Shown: positions 46,642 to 55,870, counted from the stretch's first letter. The stretch: 64,000 nucleotides of DNA from Alphaproteobacteria bacterium UBA1303 (GCA_002307315.1 DBTZ01000047.1:91442-155441), one strand, 5' to 3'. Made by a program: numbers and translations. The notes: generated by a model from the letters alone, not told the origin.

Positions 46642-47446
46642 CGGTTTCCTCGTGCGCGCCGCGCTCGGCGCCAGTTTGCTCGGTGCGGCGGCCGGGCCGC
46701 TGGGCTGCTTCGTGCTGTGGCGGCGCATGGCGTACCTCGGCGAGTCGGTTTCCCATATCGGACTGCTCGGCGCCGCCGTGGGATTGTTGATCGGCATCGA
46801 CGCGTTGTGGGGCACCGCCGTACTGGCGTTATTAGCGGCCTTTGTAATGGCGCGCGGCGAAAGCCGCTTTATCCCGATGGATACCCATGTCGGTATCGTC
46901 GGCCACATCGGCTTGGCGCTTGGCTATGTGGTACTGGCGGGAATGGAAAACGTCCGCGGCGATCTCTTGGGCTATCTGTTCGGCGACGTGCTGGCACTTT
47001 CGGTGGCCGATTTGGGCTGGGTTGCGGCGGCTAGTCTAGCTATTTTGACGGCGACGGCGTTTTTATGGCGGCCGCTCCTGCGGTTAGCCGTCTCCGGTGA
47101 CATCGCCTTGGCCGAAGGACAAATGGGGAAGCTTCCTCAGACGGCTTTTCTGGTGCTAGTGGCGCTTCTTGTGGCCTTCGGGCTTAAAGTGGTTGGGGCG
47201 CTGATGATCGTTGCACTTCTGATTATTCCGCCGGCGGCGGCACGTCCGCTGGCCGACTCTCCGGGGAAAATGGCGCTCCTGGCTGCGCTTGTCGGTGCCG
47301 TTTCTTCGCCGCTCGGGCTCGGTGCGGCTTATGTTTTCGATGCGCCTGCCGGCCCGTGCATCGTGCTGTCGGCCGGCGCAATTTTCGTTCTTGTCTCGGT
47401 TGCGGGCCACCTGGCGAAGGGGAGGCCGCGCTCGGCTAAACAGTAG
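46634..47446 (+). CDS. znuB: Zinc ABC transporter permease
   Basis: 270 residues with eight or so membrane helices of the ABC-3 family: FVLWRRMAYLGESVSHIGLLGAAVG is the conserved start, VGIVGHIGLALGYVVLAGM lies centrally and GALMIVALLIIPPAAARPLAD in the last third. It starts eight bases inside znuC, so the two are coupled. With ZnuC and a separately encoded ZnuA it forms the high-affinity zinc importer; manganese is a less likely substrate. Confidence 0.9.
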   Translation: MIDGFLVRAALGASLLGAAAGPLGCFVLWRRMAYLGESVSHIGLLGAAVGLLIGIDALWGTAVLALLAAFVMARGESRFIPMDTHVGIVGHIGLALGYVVLAGMENVRGDLLGYLFGDVLALSVADLGWVAAASLAILTATAFLWRPLLRLAVSGDIALAEGQMGKLPQTAFLVLVALLVAFGLKVVGALMIVALLIIPPAAARPLADSPGKMALLAALVGAVSSPLGLGAAYVFDAPAGPCIVLSAGAIFVLVSVAGHLAKGRPRSAKQ

Positions 47447-47535
47447 ATTGGTTTGCGACTCCTTCTCTACATTTCCGTTCATGGCGTGCTAAAGTTGGGA
47501 CACCGGCGTAGTATTCGCCTGGGATAGGGGCTGTT

Positions 47536-49749
47536 ATGAACTATCGCGATCGGCCGCCGGCCGTTTGGATCGTACCGTTGGTCACGTTGCTGCTCGCGCT
47601 TCTGGCATTCGGCACGGACGCGGGCGGCATGACGTCTTTGTTGCGCAACCGGCTGTTCGACTCCTATCAGGCGTCCCAGCCCCGCCCCTATCAGACCACC
47701 CCGATTAAAGTCCTCGACATTGACGAGGCTAGCGTCGCCCGTTTCGGTCCGTGGCCCTGGCCGCACGGTACGCTGGCGCGGCTCGTCGACGATCTCAAGG
47801 CGCAGGGTGCCGCCATGGTGGTGTTCGCCTTCCCAATCGACAGGAGCGATTCCGCTTCGCCGAAGAATCTGATAGCGCTGGTGCCTCCCGGCCCTGCTTT
47901 CGATGCCGCCCGAGCCGCGCTGATTCGTATGCCCGCGCCGGACGATGCCTTGGCCCGGTCGATGCGCGGCTTACCCACCGTGACGGGATTCATGCTGGGC
48001 GACGCGCGGCCGGCTCGGCATTTGATGCTGAAGCCCACCATCGAGTTGGTAGGAACGGGGGGCGGCGTCAAGCGCATCCGTGCCTACGACCAGGCTTCGC
48101 CGACACTCGACAGTATCGCCGAAGCAAGCGCCGGGTTCGGTGCCTTCAATCTTGCCGACGATCCCGGTGCGGACGCAACCGCGCGTCGCATGCCGATGGT
48201 CCTGCGGCTCAAGGACAAGCTGGTTCCCTCGCTGGAAGCAGAGGTTTTGCGGCTATACCAAAACCAGACAGTATTGACGCTGAAAACCGACGGCGATAAC
48301 TCGCTATTCGGTCGGTCTGCCTTGCGTGCGGTGGAAACGGCAAAGGGTGAAATTCCGACCTTGGCGGACGGCAGCATTTGGATCGCGTTTAGCGGACCCA
48401 GGCGCGAACGTCTGATTCGGGCCGGCGAAGTGACGGATCGATCGATCGCTTCCGGTCGGCTGAGCGGGGCCATCGTCTATATCGGCGCTCCGGACGATCT
48501 GGTGGAGACTCCTTGCGGGTTGATGAGTACGGCGGAGGTGCATGCCGAAGCGGCTGAGGCACTGCTTACCGGCAAGGTTTTGCGCCGCCCGGCGGCGGCT
48601 GTCGCCGTCGAACTGCTCTGTTTGGCGTTGTTCGGGTTGGTGCTTATCGTACTGTTCGCCCGTTTCGGTACGCAGTGGGCCGTAGCGTTCGCCGTCTGCG
48701 CCGTGGTCCTGTCGTTTATCGTTTCGCGGCAACTGTTCGCCCGAGACGGCGTATTGTTCGATTCGCTGGGCTTTTCCGTCGGGCTGATGCTGACGGCTTT
48801 GGCGAGCTTCGGCACCCGGCTATACGAGATCCGCCGCACCCGCAATTGGTTGTTGTCGGCTTTCGAGAACAGTCTGCCGAAGCGACGCATCAATCTATTG
48901 GCCCGACAGCCGCACCTGCTCGAATCGAAAGGCGTTACCCGGACGATCAGCTATCTGTCCTGCGGCGTGCGTGGGTTCTCCGAACTGGCGGCCTCATTTC
49001 GAGGCGATCCGGCGGCATTCACCAATCTCATGCAGCGCGTGCTCGAACCTTTGATGAGCGAAGCCATGCGTCGCGGCGGCACGATCGGTACGATGTCCGG
49101 CGATGGCTTCACCGCCTATTGGAATGCACCGCTCGACGATTCCGAACACGCCGCCCACGCCTGCGAAGCGGCCAGCAGCATGACCGTCGTCGTCGCCAAG
49201 GTCAACGAAGTCATCACTCGCGAACGGCGTAGCGACGGCGTGGCGCTGGCGCCGGTGGAGATCGGCATTGGCGTTTCGACCGGACCAGTAGTTGCCGGCG
49301 GCATTGCCGCGCACGGACGCATGGTCTATGCGGTAAACGGCGATTGCGTGGCTGAGGCCGAACACATCCGGCGCATCTCCGGCCAATATGGTCCGGCGGT
49401 AATCGTTTCCGAAGATGCCCGCAAGGCGGCCGAGCACGGATTCGCTCTGCTTGAAGTCGACACGATCGTCCTCGATCCCAGCAACGAACCGGTCAAACTC
49501 TATGCCATGCTGGGCAATCCGGTAATGCGGGCGAGCCCGAAATTTCGCGCTTTGGCAACATTCCACGAACACATTTTTCAATCCATACGCATGCGCCAGT
49601 GGTACAAGGCGCGCGAGTTGATTCTGCAATGTCGCAAACTGTCGGGCGCTAGCCAGAAACTGTATGAACTGCACCTTGCCCGTATCGCCGTTTACGAGAA
49701 AAATCCGCCGCCCGAAGATTGGGATGGCGTCTACCGGCCGGCCGAGTAA
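47536..49749 (+). CDS. CHASE2-domain protein with degenerate class III cyclase domain
   Basis: 737 residues: one N-terminal membrane helix, a periplasmic CHASE2 domain (about 35-335; IKVLDIDEASVARFGPWPWP), three more helices and a cytoplasmic class III cyclase-like domain from about 475. Catalytic positions are altered: the first metal Asp of F-x-DIRGF reads GVRGF, the substrate-site Lys region reads GGTIGTMSGDGF (second Asp kept), and GDxVNxAxR reads GDCVAEAEHIRR. It is therefore probably unable to make cAMP in the usual way and may act as a sensor or partner. GATAGGGG serves as ribosome site. Confidence 0.82.
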   Translation: MNYRDRPPAVWIVPLVTLLLALLAFGTDAGGMTSLLRNRLFDSYQASQPRPYQTTPIKVLDIDEASVARFGPWPWPHGTLARLVDDLKAQGAAMVVFAFPIDRSDSASPKNLIALVPPGPAFDAARAALIRMPAPDDALARSMRGLPTVTGFMLGDARPARHLMLKPTIELVGTGGGVKRIRAYDQASPTLDSIAEASAGFGAFNLADDPGADATARRMPMVLRLKDKLVPSLEAEVLRLYQNQTVLTLKTDGDNSLFGRSALRAVETAKGEIPTLADGSIWIAFSGPRRERLIRAGEVTDRSIASGRLSGAIVYIGAPDDLVETPCGLMSTAEVHAEAAEALLTGKVLRRPAAAVAVELLCLALFGLVLIVLFARFGTQWAVAFAVCAVVLSFIVSRQLFARDGVLFDSLGFSVGLMLTALASFGTRLYEIRRTRNWLLSAFENSLPKRRINLLARQPHLLESKGVTRTISYLSCGVRGFSELAASFRGDPAAFTNLMQRVLEPLMSEAMRRGGTIGTMSGDGFTAYWNAPLDDSEHAAHACEAASSMTVVVAKVNEVITRERRSDGVALAPVEIGIGVSTGPVVAGGIAAHGRMVYAVNGDCVAEAEHIRRISGQYGPAVIVSEDARKAAEHGFALLEVDTIVLDPSNEPVKLYAMLGNPVMRASPKFRALATFHEHIFQSIRMRQWYKARELILQCRKLSGASQKLYELHLARIAVYEKNPPPEDWDGVYRPAE

Positions 49750-49756
49750 ATGCAGG

Positions 49757-49860
49757 AGAGCAACGTGCGCAAAAGTGTGTTCACTTTTGCGCGGAGAGTT
49801 GCGGCCAAACAAAAGAACAGAACGGCGCGCCGATTTAGTTCTGAAGATGCGACGCTCTAG
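49757..49860. repeat. Dispersed intergenic repeat, family A (best-preserved palindrome)
   Basis: GCGCAAAAGTG (49767-49777) and CACTTTTGCGC (49782-49792) form a perfect 11-bp hairpin with a four-base loop, extended by CAAC and GTTG outside. Then come GCGGCCAAACAAAAGAACAG and a distal part ending GCTCTAG, which includes the stop codon of the convergent HlyIII gene. Confidence 0.8.
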
Positions 49861-50507
49861 CGCGCGAATTCGCCCCAGATGCTGGAGAACTGCAATATCG
49901 CCGCGGTCAATACAAAACCGTGCCAGATCGCGCGATTGAACGGCAGCCGATCAAGCAGATAAAAGACCACCCCGGCGGAATAGACTATGCCGCCGCCGAT
50001 CAGCAGCCAGAAATCGACCGTCGCCAGCGACTGCGCCAAGGGTTTAAGCACCGTTACAATCAACCAACCCATGACGAGATATAACACGATGCTGATTTTT
50101 TCCATTTTGCGCGGAAACAGCACCTTTAAGACGACACCGGCCGTCGCCGCCACCCAGATCACCGTCAGGATGATCGGCCCAAACGGCGATTCCAGCCGAT
50201 TGACCGCAAACGGCGTGTAAGTCGCAGCAATCATAATGAAGATCGCGGCGTGATCGAGCCGTCGGAGAATTTTCTTCGACGGGCGGGTGGACGGCATCAT
50301 GTTGTAGGCCGCCGAACAGCCGATCATCGTGACCAGGCCGAGACAATAGATCGAAACGCTGACCTTGGCGGAAATCCCGGTAACCTGCCACAACAGCCAC
50401 AAACTGGCATTGAGGGCGAAGATAATACCGATAATGTGGACAACGGCATCTGCCACCGCTTCGTGACGGGCATACATGTCGACAACTTTGGCGACAGTTT
50501 GGTTCAT
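49857..50507 (-). CDS. Hemolysin III/PAQR family membrane protein
   Basis: 216 residues with seven membrane helices. Family motifs include HEAVADAVVHIIGIIFAL in helix 1, AAYNMMP, LRRLDHAAIFIMIAATYTPF and the C-terminal FNRAIWHGFVLTAAILQF with the conserved His. HlyIII-type proteins belong to the PAQR/CREST superfamily with a possible metal-dependent hydrolase site of Ser, Asp and three His residues; haemolysis is not a general function. The stop codon sits at the end of a family A repeat. Confidence 0.87.
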   Translation of the reverse strand: MNQTVAKVVDMYARHEAVADAVVHIIGIIFALNASLWLLWQVTGISAKVSVSIYCLGLVTMIGCSAAYNMMPSTRPSKKILRRLDHAAIFIMIAATYTPFAVNRLESPFGPIILTVIWVAATAGVVLKVLFPRKMEKISIVLYLVMGWLIVTVLKPLAQSLATVDFWLLIGGGIVYSAGVVFYLLDRLPFNRAIWHGFVLTAAILQFSSIWGEFAR

Positions 50508-50732
50508 TAGGTAACCTTATCCCAAACGAGGCGTTTTTGAAACCGCAGATATAGCAGCACAAGCTAAAGTTTCGGACACTTTGTCCTTGGGGGCGTCTGA
50601 CGGCGGAAAAAACAGACAAAGACGTTTGTGCCGGCCAACCATCTGTCTTAACGTGATTATCTTTATACGTTGCTTCGCAGACGAAGGGTGTGTCTTGCGC
50701 GGGCGTATTCATGCGTATCACAGCAGGAATCA

Positions 50733-51170
50733 ATGGCGCTTTCAGACGAATTCCTCGATAGTTTCACCGCAGCGCACTCTGACAGCTGCGTCATCGTCAA
50801 GGGCCGCCCCGGTGCGCGCTATCTGATGAGTATTGCCCGGGCGATGACGATTTTGGTGATAGACGGCGAACCCGAGGCTGCAGACTTTACCGCCGTTTTT
50901 GCCGAAGCAAGGCGAACGAAGCCGTTTGTCGACAGGGTTGCGATATTGATCGACCTCAATGGGTTTACCGGCACCGTCGATTGGAGTGCGGTGAAGGCGC
51001 TGCACGATGCGGTCGATTGGCGAGACGTCAGCCGGCTTAAAATCGCCTATTGGGTGCGCGATATGCAGTACGCCCCGCTCGCCAAGATTGCCGGCGCGAT
51101 ATTCCCCGAAGCCGAGCATGTGGTCTTCGAAGACAAGCGTTTGGCGCTCGCCTGGCTTTCCTCGGATTGA
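50733..51170 (+). CDS. Small protein with STAS/SpoIIAA-like pattern
   Basis: 145 residues, no signal peptide. ILVIDGEPEAADF, VAILIDLNGFTGTVDWSAVKAL, LKIAYWVRD, KIAGAIFPEAEHVVFEDKRLALAWL resemble the strand-helix order of the SpoIIAA/STAS-SEC14-like fold, in which small lipids or nucleotides bind. No closer family is recognised. ATG at 50733 has AGGA nine bases upstream; the frame is open back to 50670. It is convergent with the thioredoxin-like gene four bases away. Confidence 0.55.
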   Translation: MALSDEFLDSFTAAHSDSCVIVKGRPGARYLMSIARAMTILVIDGEPEAADFTAVFAEARRTKPFVDRVAILIDLNGFTGTVDWSAVKALHDAVDWRDVSRLKIAYWVRDMQYAPLAKIAGAIFPEAEHVVFEDKRLALAWLSSD

Positions 51171-51174
51171 TCCG

Positions 51175-51675
51175 CTACTTCGCCCATCCTGCCAGCAGGT
51201 CGGCGATCGCCTGCGGCGTCATGTGGCGGGCGTCGGTCAGGGCGGTGGTTTTTCCGGTGTTGACTACGCTGCCGTTCGCCTCGACGACGATGACCGTCGG
51301 CACCCCCGAGAGCCGGTCAGAGAGGCCGAAGCGTGCCGGAATATCGAGGTTGCGGTCGAGTCGGCCGACATCGACGGCAACGACCTCGAAGTGCGCCGCA
51401 AGAAAATTCTTCATTTCTGCAAGCCGCATCAGGTTGGCGAGCACCAAACAGTCGGGGCACCAATTGCCGCCAAGTTCGATCAGTACCCGCTTGCCGTTTT
51501 TGCGAGCGCGGGCGAAAGCGGCATCTACCGTCTTGGCATCGGCGTTTCCGTCATATGGGGTCCGTTCGGCTACCGGCAGATCGGCGAGTGAGGCAATGGA
51601 AAGCTTAGGCGCCGGCAAGGCGTTCGCCGCCGCCGCCAAGACCATCGCCGCCACTACGCCATATGCCGTTTTCAT
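51175..51675 (-). CDS. Exported thioredoxin-family protein
   Basis: 166 residues: a signal peptide of about 20 residues (ANALPAP) and a thioredoxin fold with ELGGNWCPDCLVLANLM, in which CPDC is the redox pair, and cis-proline in LSGVPTVIVVEANG. It should act in the periplasm as a thiol-disulfide reductase or reductant carrier. CPDC is less common than CGPC or CPYC. The gene stands alone on the minus strand. Confidence 0.85.
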   Translation of the reverse strand: MKTAYGVVAAMVLAAAANALPAPKLSIASLADLPVAERTPYDGNADAKTVDAAFARARKNGKRVLIELGGNWCPDCLVLANLMRLAEMKNFLAAHFEVVAVDVGRLDRNLDIPARFGLSDRLSGVPTVIVVEANGSVVNTGKTTALTDARHMTPQAIADLLAGWAK

Positions 51676-51717
51676 AAAATGCCCACGCGATCGCTTTCCG
51701 TCCCAAACACGATACGA

Positions 51718-51762
51718 CTTATAGCAACATGCGCAAAAACGAATATGCTTTTGTGCACGTTA
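51718..51762. repeat. Partial family A repeat
   Basis: TATAGCAACATGCGCAAAAACG followed by TGCTTTTGTGCACGTT matches the first, palindromic part of the element with mismatches; the distal half is missing. It lies between the thioredoxin gene and the DeoR-family gene. Confidence 0.5.
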
Positions 51763-51903
51763 CTTTATTTCGCTGGATGACTTAGGGGACTGGTTGAAGC
51801 TATTGTGGTTTTTTGTTGTAATTGCGTTACATTATGTTTGTATCGTTGACGAATGCTGCTCAAGAAACCATTCGGTGACGATGCGTCAGAGTACTCATAT
51901 CCC

Positions 51904-52668
51904 ATGAACCAAATAAATCGTCTGCACGAAATACTTGCATTATTGGATCAGAACGCCTCCTGCACCATAGCGGATCTCGCGCTACGCTTTGACGTTTCAG
52001 AGGAAACCATCCGGCGCGACGTGCGTCAGTTGGAGACGACGGGACGGGTTCGCAAGGTCCATGGCGGCGTCCGTCTGCCGGATAATGTGTTCGAAGCCGC
52101 TTATCATCAACGCATCAACGACAATGCCGCTGGCAAACGCAGCATTGGTCTAAGGGCCGCCGAGATGGTCAAGGACGGCATGACCTTGTTGATCGACTCG
52201 GGAACGACCTCTTTCTGGTTGGCCCGGGCACTGACCAAAGTGCGGGATCTGACCATCGTTACCAATGCCATCGAGGTGGCAAGGGAATTGAACGGTCGCA
52301 ACCATGCGCGAATTTATTTCGCCGGAGGCGAGATAAACGACGACTATTGTTCCTGCTTCGGCCCCGACACGCAAAGCTTTATGCAGCGATTCACGCCGGA
52401 GATTGCGTTTTTTTCTATCGGTGCCATCGAGGCGACGCGCGGCCTGCTCGATTACATTCTTCCCGAAGCCGAACTGAAGCGAACCATTGCGCCGCTGGCG
52501 CGCAAGGTCGTCATCCTGGCGGATTCGAGCAAATTCGAGCGCCCCGGACTGATCCGCACATTGGACTTCAATGATGTCGATATCCTGGTGACCGACGCGC
52601 TGCCCGGCGCGGAACTCGCCGCAGCGATGGGAGGCGTTGAGATTATTGTCGCATCGCTTCCGGCATGA
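51904..52668 (+). CDS. DeoR/GlpR-family transcriptional regulator
   Basis: 254 residues. The N-terminal helix-turn-helix (HEILALLDQNASCTIADLALRFDVSEETIRRDVRQLE) is the classic DeoR signature (quoted as a region, about residues 7-43), followed by a sugar-phosphate isomerase-like effector domain with LIDSGTTSFWLARAL and a final VDILVTDALPG. Effectors are usually phosphorylated sugars or glycerol-3-phosphate. ATG at 51904 fits the family; one at 51853 is in frame too. Its stop overlaps the start of the PHP gene, so it probably controls the PHP and phospholipase genes downstream. Confidence 0.9.
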   Translation: MNQINRLHEILALLDQNASCTIADLALRFDVSEETIRRDVRQLETTGRVRKVHGGVRLPDNVFEAAYHQRINDNAAGKRSIGLRAAEMVKDGMTLLIDSGTTSFWLARALTKVRDLTIVTNAIEVARELNGRNHARIYFAGGEINDDYCSCFGPDTQSFMQRFTPEIAFFSIGAIEATRGLLDYILPEAELKRTIAPLARKVVILADSSKFERPGLIRTLDFNDVDILVTDALPGAELAAAMGGVEIIVASLPA

Positions 52669-54128
52669 CGGCGGACGACGGCGACGCATATCCGTTTATA
52701 TGTCGTCGCGCGGTTCTCGCTGCTGGGCTTTCTGGTTGGTTTTCTTCTTGCGTTCCGGTATTCGCCGGTTCGAATTCGCGAAGCTGGTTGGCCGGAGACC
52801 ATCACGTTCATAGTCGTTTCAGCGGTACGTTCGTTCCGGCCGAAGATGACGGAACCCCGGCGCATTACGACCTTGGAACCGACGGGATTTATGCTATTTC
52901 CGTCAATGCTAGGATGGCGCGAAAATACGGCTTGTCATGGCTTGCTGCAACGGATCACGGCGGCCCGGGGCAATCGCACCGGCGTGCCGAGGCGGCCTAT
53001 CCGGCGCTTATTAAGTCGCGACACGAAGTGGCGGACCTCGTTCAATTTTACGGTATGGAACTTAATACCCCCGGCGGCGATCATTCCAGCCTCATCATGC
53101 CTATATTTTCCGGTGAGCGCGACGCGTTGCTCGAGATCGAGGCGACCTACGATAAAAATGAGGTTTATCCCCACGATCCGGCGCGCGACGATTCCGGCCG
53201 CATGATTGATGCTCTGCGTGTCATGCGCGGACTGTCGGAAATGCCGCTGATTTTTGCCAACCATCCGTTGCGTTCGGTTACCGACACGGGCCTTTACCGC
53301 GGTCATTCGCCAACCGAATTGCGAAGCTGGAACGATGCGGCACCCGATGTGGCCGTGGGTATGGAGGGGGCGCCGGGACATCAGGCGGCCGTATTTATAC
53401 CGGACCCGGTAAACCGGCGCGGACGCGGGCTTTACGGTAAGATGCCGACTTACGGCGGGTTCGACGCGATGACGGCAAAGTTGGGCGGCTTCTGGGATGC
53501 GATGCTGGGCGAGGGACGGCACTGGTGGATCACTGCCAATTCCGATTCTCACCGCAATTATCGCGATGGCGGCAAGGATTTTTGGCCGGGCGAATACGCA
53601 AAAACCTATGTCCATGCACGCAAAAATTCCGCCGATATTTTCGACGGCCTTAGGACCGGCCGCATCTTCGTCGTGACCGGCGATTTGATTTCTGCGATGG
53701 ATCTGACGGTGGCTTACGACGGGCGCCATGCTGCTATTGGAGGCACGCTGCCGGTACGGCCGGGTGCCGCTGTCACGGTGTCCATTCGAATTTGCGTTCG
53801 TAACACACCCAACGCTTCGGGCAAGATTCCGAGGCTCAAACGCGTCGATCTGATTGTCGGACAGATGAGCGGACCGGCGGCCGACAAAGGCAAGGATTTC
53901 AATTCTTCGACAAAGGTGCTGCGCCGTTTTTTCGAACCAAACTGGTGCCGCGACGGCGAATGGTTGACGATACGCTGCGATCTTCCCATGCCCGAAACCG
54001 GCGGCTATATCCGCCTGCGCGGCACCAACACCGACGAAATGGAACCCGAGCCCGATCCGCCGGATGATAATCCGTGGCACGATCTGTGGTTCTATTCCAA
54101 TCCGGTTTTTTTGACGGTGGGAGCGTGA
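52665..54128 (+). CDS. Exported PHP-domain metallo-phosphoesterase-like protein
   Basis: 487 residues. The N-terminal CRRAVLAAGL with a hydrophobic stretch suggests a Tat-type signal. The PHP metal motifs are visible: LAGDHHVHSRFSG (H47, H49), LAATDHGG, YGMELNT, FANHPL and TANSDSHRNYRDGG. Members hydrolyse phosphoesters using two or three metals. The C-terminal 120 residues form a beta-rich region with GDGEWLTIRCDLP-like text. The ATG overlaps the regulator stop; the phospholipase gene follows at about 70 bases. The substrate may be a phosphodiester released from lipids. Confidence 0.8.
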   Translation: MTADDGDAYPFICRRAVLAAGLSGWFSSCVPVFAGSNSRSWLAGDHHVHSRFSGTFVPAEDDGTPAHYDLGTDGIYAISVNARMARKYGLSWLAATDHGGPGQSHRRAEAAYPALIKSRHEVADLVQFYGMELNTPGGDHSSLIMPIFSGERDALLEIEATYDKNEVYPHDPARDDSGRMIDALRVMRGLSEMPLIFANHPLRSVTDTGLYRGHSPTELRSWNDAAPDVAVGMEGAPGHQAAVFIPDPVNRRGRGLYGKMPTYGGFDAMTAKLGGFWDAMLGEGRHWWITANSDSHRNYRDGGKDFWPGEYAKTYVHARKNSADIFDGLRTGRIFVVTGDLISAMDLTVAYDGRHAAIGGTLPVRPGAAVTVSIRICVRNTPNASGKIPRLKRVDLIVGQMSGPAADKGKDFNSSTKVLRRFFEPNWCRDGEWLTIRCDLPMPETGGYIRLRGTNTDEMEPEPDPPDDNPWHDLWFYSNPVFLTVGA

Positions 54129-54196
54129 ACCGCGACAGCGTCACGATACTGTATGCCGCAGCAGTTATGCTGCACGGTAGGATATGGAGGGCGGTT

Positions 54197-55327
54197 ATGC
54201 GTTTCCTACGGTTTTCCGGTGGTGCGGTCCTGATGGCCAACGCTCTCATGCTCGGTGCCGGTACACCGGCGATGGCCGGCAGAGAGGCAATGAAACTCGA
54301 CGATATCCAAGTCGTCGGAACCCACAACAGCTATAAGATGGCGATTCCAGCGCCCGAGCTCGACATTATCCGTCAACGCGACCCGAAAAACGCGATAGAG
54401 TTGGATTACGCCCATCCCCCGCTGACCGAACAGCTTGACATGGGGCTGCGGCAAATCGAACTGGACGTGGTGTACGACCCTGCGGGCGGTCGTTACGCCC
54501 GGCCGCTGTTGCCGGACGCGGCGAAGGACCTTCCCGGCGACACGCCCTACGATGTATCGACAATGAATGCCCCCGGTTTGAAAGTCATGCATATTCCGGA
54601 TGTCGACGTTCGCAGCACCTGCGCCGCCTTCGTGGTTTGCCTGCAACAGATCCGAGCTTGGTCGGACCGTCATCCCGCCCATGTTCCCATTCTCATCATA
54701 CTCAACGTTAAAGATGGCAATGCCGCAGTACCAGGTGGCGTCGTGCCGTTACCGTTCGATGCCGATGCTTTCGCTGCATTGGATAAAGAAATTCTATCCG
54801 TCTTCCCGGCTGAACGGCTGGTTACCCCCGACCAGGTGCGCGGCCGGCACAAGACATTACGCGAAGGCGTACTGGCCGGCGGCTGGCCGCGGCTGTCCGA
54901 TGCACGCGGAAAATTTTTGTTCGCTCTCGACGCCGGATCCGACAAGGTCCGCACCTACATGCGCGGACATTCGTCTTTGGAAGGGTTGCCGATATTCGTC
55001 AATTCGATCGACGAGAATGCACCGCACGCTGCCTACTTTACACTCAACGAGCCGGTGAAGGATTTTGCGAGGATCGTCGCCGATGTAAAAGCCGGCTTCG
55101 TGGTGCGCACGAGGGCCGATGCGGGCACCCGCGAAGCGCGCACGAACGATGTCGGTCGCCGCGCAGCCGCCTTGGCTTCGGGGGCACAGTACATCTCCAC
55201 CGATTACCCATCGCCGCGAACCGATTTCGGACCGTATTACGTTCGACTGCCGAAGGGGGCTATTGCCCGCTGCAATCCGGTGCGGATCAAAGGTCGCTGC
55301 GTCGCTGTCGGCGCGAAAACCGACTAG
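54197..55327 (+). CDS. Exported phosphatidylinositol-specific phospholipase C-like protein
   Basis: 376 residues, PI-PLC-X superfamily. Signal peptide of about 27 residues (ending TPAMAG), then VVGTHNSYKMAIPAP with the first catalytic His (H43), LDMGLRQIELDVVYDP with the metal-binding acidic pair, LKVMHIPDVD and ISTDYPSPRTDF. It should cleave a phospholipid or glycerophosphodiester outside the cytoplasm. GGAGG lies 6-7 bases before ATG at 54197, chosen over the GTG at 54125 that overlaps the PHP stop. The TAG stop falls in the left arm of a long inverted repeat. Confidence 0.83.
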   Translation: MRFLRFSGGAVLMANALMLGAGTPAMAGREAMKLDDIQVVGTHNSYKMAIPAPELDIIRQRDPKNAIELDYAHPPLTEQLDMGLRQIELDVVYDPAGGRYARPLLPDAAKDLPGDTPYDVSTMNAPGLKVMHIPDVDVRSTCAAFVVCLQQIRAWSDRHPAHVPILIILNVKDGNAAVPGGVVPLPFDADAFAALDKEILSVFPAERLVTPDQVRGRHKTLREGVLAGGWPRLSDARGKFLFALDAGSDKVRTYMRGHSSLEGLPIFVNSIDENAPHAAYFTLNEPVKDFARIVADVKAGFVVRTRADAGTREARTNDVGRRAAALASGAQYISTDYPSPRTDFGPYYVRLPKGAIARCNPVRIKGRCVAVGAKTD

Positions 55328-55399
55328 TGTCGTTCCGGTTTCGAAGTTCGTTACCCATGCCGATATAGAGAATAAAACGAACTTCGAAACCACGACACT
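55326..55399. repeat. Long inverted repeat following the phospholipase gene
   Basis: AGTGTCGT plus GGTTTCGAAGTTCGT on the left (55326-55351, with three extra bases TCC in between) is the exact reverse complement of the right arm at 55377-55399. The 25-base loop is AT-rich. No T-run follows, so it is not a typical terminator; it abuts a family B repeat directly. Confidence 0.8.
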
Positions 55400-55524
55400 A
55401 GAGCATTTCACTGTTTATCGAAAAACACTAAAATTCTCTAACTCATTGTTTTGTCGCGCTTCTTTCCAGAAAACCGCCGAACTAAGCTGGCGCTATCGGC
55501 TCCGCATTTATGTGAAGCGCACTA
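55400..55524. repeat. Dispersed intergenic repeat, family B (copy 2)
   Basis: AGAGCATTTCACTGTTTATCG followed by the second arm, then TTGTTTTGTCGCGC, CAGAAAACCGCCGAACTAAGC, TGGCGCTATCGGCTCC and GAAGCGCACTAG. Block order and most bases match 12125-12250. Its palindrome is slightly decayed (AAAATTCTCT instead of GAAATGCTCT). Confidence 0.8.
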
Positions 55525-55581
55525 GCCGTTTGCTTCATTGCGCTCGTATCGGCGCTTGCGCTATAGCATTGGCCAGAAATT

Positions 55582-55658
<77 letters not shown>

Positions 55659-55870
55659 CTAACTTACTGAAATATATATAATATTACGACACGCATTATT
55701 TTGCGAATGCAGTCTCTTTGGCTGGGGTAACACCGGGGTAACACGGAGCCGCCGTTTCGCCTTGGCCAATGTATGCAAAAGTGGTGGCCGCTCGGACGTG
55801 ATGGTCATTGCCTATGCGCGTCCGTATAAGCACGTTAATCTGTCTTCTGCGAGTGGTTTTTCAGCAAATT
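55659..55870. other. Intergenic region downstream of tRNA-Arg
   Basis: No gene is recognised in these 212 bases. GGGGTAACAC occurs twice (55724-55733 and 55735-55744), a short tandem. No copy of the tRNA 3' end or an integrase gene was seen, so there is no support for an integrated element here. Confidence 0.5.
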
